This document shows, piece by piece, positions 6,597 to 8,837 of a stretch of DNA of 8,837 nt. The notes beneath the pieces were generated by a model, which saw only the letters and a program-made list of their open reading frames with translations, made no database searches and was not told where the DNA came from. Origin of the DNA: Hyphomicrobiales bacterium (GTDB lineage: Bacteria > Pseudomonadota > Alphaproteobacteria > Rhizobiales > Aestuariivirgaceae); assembly GCA_026987255.1 (NCBI GenBank), contig JALSNA010000354.1:1-8837 (forward strand), given 5' to 3'. The position numbers were made by a program, and so were the translations under genes. Every line of letters starts with the position of its first letter. The stretch's first letter is position 1.

Positions 6597-8438
6597 ATGC
6601 GCGTTCTTGGCATATCGGCCTTCTACCACGATTCCGGCGCCGCCCTCATCGAGGACGGCCGCATCGTCGCGGCGGTGCAGGAGGAGCGCCTGACGCGCAT
6701 CAAGCATGACCATTCCTTTCCCAAGCGGGCCATCGGGGCGGTTCTGGACATCGCCGGGGTGGCCTTGAGGGATGTGGATTACGTCTGCTTTTATGAAAAG
6801 CCCTTCGTGAAGTTCGAGCGCCTCGTGGAGACCTATCTGGCCATGGCGCCGCGTGGCTACCGCTCCTTCGCCATGGCCATGCCGGTGTGGATCAAGGACA
6901 AGCTGTTTCAGAAACCGGCCCTGGTGAAGGCCTTGCAGGCCATCGGCGCGGACGGCACTGTGGCGGACAGGCTGCTCTTTGCCGAACATCACCAGAGCCA
7001 TGCGGCCTCGGCCTATTATCCCTCGCCTTTCGACGAGGCGGTGGTGCTGACCCTGGACGGGGTGGGCGAATGGGCCACCACCACGGTGGGCATCGGACGC
7101 GGAGACGATCTTGAGCTGGTGCGCGAAATCCGCTTTCCCCATTCGCTGGGGCTGCTCTATTCGGCCTTCACCTATTACACCGGCTTTCGCGTCAATTCCG
7201 GCGAATACAAGCTCATGGGCCTGGCTCCCTATGGCACGCCGCGATATGCCGGCCTGATCCGCGAAAAGCTCATCGATGTGCGCGACGATGGCAGCTTCTG
7301 GCTGAACATGGACTATTTCGGCTTCGCCACCGGCCTGACCATGACCAACAGGCGCTTCGATGCGCTCTTCGGCGGCCCGCCGCGCACGCCGGAGGGGCCG
7401 CTGACGCAAAAGGAAATGGATATCGCCGCCTCCATCCAGGCGGTGACGGAGGAGATCCTCTTGACCATGACGCGCCATCTGGCGCGCCAGCATGGCATCG
7501 CCAACCTGTGCCTGGCCGGCGGGGTGGCGCTCAATTGCGTCGCCAATGGCAAGATCCTGCGCGATGGGGCCTTTGAAAACATCTGGGTGCAGCCGGCGGC
7601 AGGCGACGCGGGCGGGGCGCTGGGGGCGGCCCTGGCGGCTGCTCACCAGCATCTGGGCATCCCCCGCGCGGCGCTGGAGGACGGCGCCATGGACCGCATG
7701 GGCGGGGCCTATCTGGGCATGGAGTTTTCCCAGGCCGATATCGAGGCGCGCCTGAAGGCGGCCGGAGCGCGTTTTTGCGTGCTGGAGGATGACGCTCTGT
7801 TTGCGCGCACCGTGGAGCGGCTGGAGGCGGGCGATGCGGTGGGCTGGTTCCAGGGGCGCATGGAGTTCGGCCCGCGCGCCCTGGGCGGACGCTCCATCCT
7901 CGGCGATCCGCGCAACCCGCAGATGCAGCGCACCTTGAACCTGCGCATCAAGTATCGCGAATCCTTCCGCCCCTTCGCCCCTTCGGTGCTGGCCGAAAAG
8001 GCCCATGAATGGTTCGATCTCGATGTGCCCTCGCCCTATATGCTGATTGTCGCCGATGTGGCCGCGGACAAGCTGCTGGAGCCGCCCGAGGGGGCCGGTG
8101 ACCTCTCGGGGCTGGAGCGGCTCGGCGTGCCGCGCTCGCAAATCCCGGCGGTGACCCATGTGGACAATTCGGCCCGCATCCAGACGGTGCACGCAGAAAC
8201 GAACCCGCGCTATCACCGGCTGATTTCCGCCTTTCACGACAAGACCGGCTGCCCGGTGCTGGTCAATACCTCCTTCAACGTGCGCGGCGAGCCCATCGTG
8301 TGCACCCCGGAGGATGCCTTCCGCTGCTTCATGGGCACGCGCATGGAAACCCTGGTGATCGGCAACTGCCTGCTGCGCAAGCCCGATCAGGATCCGGCCC
8401 TGGCGGAGGACTACAAGGACAGGTTCGATCTGGACTAG
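6597..8438 (+). CDS. NodU/CmcH-family carbamoyltransferase
   Basis: ATP-dependent O-carbamoyltransferase: carbamoyl phosphate and ATP give carbamoyl-adenylate, and the carbamoyl group then passes to a hydroxyl, here probably on a sugar of the polysaccharide. At 613 residues it is full length for the family. The N-terminal Kae1-like part shows GISAFYHDSGAALIEDG (5-21), the metal-binding H-x3-H (H131, H135, in HHQSHA) followed by LDGVGEW (153-159), and GGVALNCVANGKIL (308-321), then QPAAGDAGGALGAAL (332-346). The C-terminal YrdC-like part shows GWFQGRMEFGPRALGGRSIL (416-435), IKYRESFRPFAPSVL (451-465), VDNSARIQTV (522-531) and NTSFNVRGEPIVCTPEDA (557-574). All motifs I would look for are intact, so I expect activity. 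The ATG at 6597 has GGTGAG (6585-6590) 6 bases upstream. The protein has no membrane segment and should be cytoplasmic. The acceptor is unknown; Nod-factor, antibiotic and toxin members of the family exist, but this cluster points to a surface glycan. Confidence 0.95.
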   Translation: MRVLGISAFYHDSGAALIEDGRIVAAVQEERLTRIKHDHSFPKRAIGAVLDIAGVALRDVDYVCFYEKPFVKFERLVETYLAMAPRGYRSFAMAMPVWIKDKLFQKPALVKALQAIGADGTVADRLLFAEHHQSHAASAYYPSPFDEAVVLTLDGVGEWATTTVGIGRGDDLELVREIRFPHSLGLLYSAFTYYTGFRVNSGEYKLMGLAPYGTPRYAGLIREKLIDVRDDGSFWLNMDYFGFATGLTMTNRRFDALFGGPPRTPEGPLTQKEMDIAASIQAVTEEILLTMTRHLARQHGIANLCLAGGVALNCVANGKILRDGAFENIWVQPAAGDAGGALGAALAAAHQHLGIPRAALEDGAMDRMGGAYLGMEFSQADIEARLKAAGARFCVLEDDALFARTVERLEAGDAVGWFQGRMEFGPRALGGRSILGDPRNPQMQRTLNLRIKYRESFRPFAPSVLAEKAHEWFDLDVPSPYMLIVADVAADKLLEPPEGAGDLSGLERLGVPRSQIPAVTHVDNSARIQTVHAETNPRYHRLISAFHDKTGCPVLVNTSFNVRGEPIVCTPEDAFRCFMGTRMETLVIGNCLLRKPDQDPALAEDYKDRFDLD

Positions 8439-8465
8439 GGCGCTCTTCAGTGCCATGATCGGCCC

Positions 8466-8723
8466 ATGAGCAGGAAGGACGGCAGGCACCCGAAGGAGCC
8501 CATCGGCGAGGCGGCGAGAACCCGCGCCCGCATGGCGCGCGAAATGGCGCGCCTGGAGGGCCAGGGCGAAAAGGTGGCCGGCGGTGACGGCTTCGCCCGT
8601 CCCGATGACGAAGCCCCCGATGACCCCATAGAGCTATGGGGCCGCCGCATAGGCCGCACCCTGGGCTACGCCTTCGCGCTCTATCTGATCTGGCATCTGC
8701 TGAGCACCTATGTGCTAAAATGA
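8466..8723 (+). CDS. Unrecognised 85-residue protein with a C-terminal membrane helix
   Basis: I do not recognise a family. Residues 1-55 are polar and highly charged, with a likely basic helix (EAARTRARMAREMARLEG, 15-32) and an acidic stretch (RPDDEAPDDPIELW, 45-58). One membrane segment follows (about 65-83, TLGYAFALYLIWHLLSTYV) and the protein ends two residues later in LK, so it would be tail-anchored with the N-terminus in the cytoplasm. It begins 27 bases after the carbamoyltransferase stop, in the same frame. No clear Shine-Dalgarno precedes the ATG at 8466, but a 4-codon frame (8455-8469, ATG ATC GGC CCA TGA) ends across that ATG and could feed ribosomes to it. GC-rich codon use like that of its neighbours supports real coding. 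It could be a partner or anchor of the carbamoyltransferase (inference). Confidence 0.6.
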   Translation: MSRKDGRHPKEPIGEAARTRARMAREMARLEGQGEKVAGGDGFARPDDEAPDDPIELWGRRIGRTLGYAFALYLIWHLLSTYVLK

Positions 8724-8837
8724 ACTATCTCCATCATGATGAACATAATAAGAGGCTGTCCAAGGCCGTGTGGACGAAATGCCTCAGGTCAAAGGAGAAG
8801 GATCCTCAAGGGAGCGAACATGTGATTCATTAGGCCG
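8720..8837. other. Lower-GC intergenic segment after the operon
   Basis: After the last operon gene, GC content falls: 55 of the 114 bases in 8724-8837 are G or C, and 8724-8760 has only 14 of 37. A 37-codon plus-strand frame (8720-8833, beginning MNYLHHDEHN) overlaps the preceding stop as ATGA, but its codons and residues are unlike the neighbouring genes and I do not accept it as a gene. A 5-base stem (GTCCA 8758-8762 with TGGAC 8771-8775) lacks a following T-run, so it is not a convincing terminator. On the minus strand, frames enter from beyond the window edge and stop around 8784-8790, so the 3' end of a convergent gene is possible but cannot be shown. Confidence 0.4.

Noticed and set aside
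6264..8489. Open minus-strand frame of 741 codons opposite the carbamoyltransferase
   Set aside because: The carbamoyltransferase on the other strand has every family motif. The reverse product is His/Arg/Gly/Gln-rich with no domain, and the frame crosses several plus-strand genes.
8752..8775. GAGGCTGTCC (8752-8761) as an insertion-sequence end, and GTCCA/TGGAC as a terminator stem
   Set aside because: The GAGGCTGTC string only recalls some IS termini from memory; no matching second end, target duplication or transposase is present. The stem has 5 bases with no T-run.
8720..8833. A 37-residue coding frame overlapping the previous stop as ATGA
   Set aside because: Codon use and base composition differ sharply from all neighbours, there is no motif, and a chance overlap of this kind is common.
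1..8837. CRISPR arrays, tRNA or rRNA genes, riboswitches, tandem repeats
   Set aside because: I saw no regularly spaced repeats, no tRNA-like cloverleaf ends and no conserved leader structures; the only long gap between genes is the 223-base divergent spacer.

Overview
The window is GC-rich chromosomal DNA packed with two divergent operons that read as part of a surface-polysaccharide (exopolysaccharide or capsule) cluster. Codon use strongly favours G/C at third positions. The gene types (an ExoP-like Wzz/ATPase fusion, a GT4 glycosyltransferase, a Wzx-type flippase, a CelD/BcsL acyltransferase, and a carbamoyltransferase with SxtJ/SxtK-like partners) fit a Gram-negative proteobacterium. I favour an alphaproteobacterium, but nothing here fixes the genus. 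No rRNA, tRNA, CRISPR array or complete mobile element is visible.

Minus strand (4633 down to 1): three tightly coupled genes. The first is a polysaccharide chain-length/export protein: Wzz domain, coiled coil, GNVR region, second membrane helix, then a BY-kinase-like domain whose ATP-binding motifs are degenerate. Next is a GT4-type glycosyltransferase, joined by a 4-base ATGA overlap. Last is a Wzx-like flippase, 5 bases further on, which runs off the window edge.

Divergent spacer (4634-4856, 223 bases): this holds a near-consensus sigma-54 promoter facing the minus-strand operon, weaker sigma-54-like candidates facing the plus-strand operon, and short inverted repeats that could bind a regulator.

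Plus strand (4857 to 8723): a CelD/BcsL-type GNAT acyltransferase, an SxtJ-like membrane protein, a 49-residue SxtK/DUF5989-like membrane mini-protein, a full-length NodU/CmcH-type carbamoyltransferase, and an unrecognised 85-residue protein with one C-terminal membrane helix. Gaps are 1, 23, 15 and 27 bases, so one transcript is likely.

Taken together: the minus operon would build, flip and polymerise/export a lipid-linked glycan, and the plus operon would decorate it with acyl and carbamoyl groups. The small membrane proteins may hold the soluble carbamoyltransferase at the inner membrane; that is inference. The last ~115 bases drop to about 48% GC and hold no convincing gene, which marks the end of the operon.
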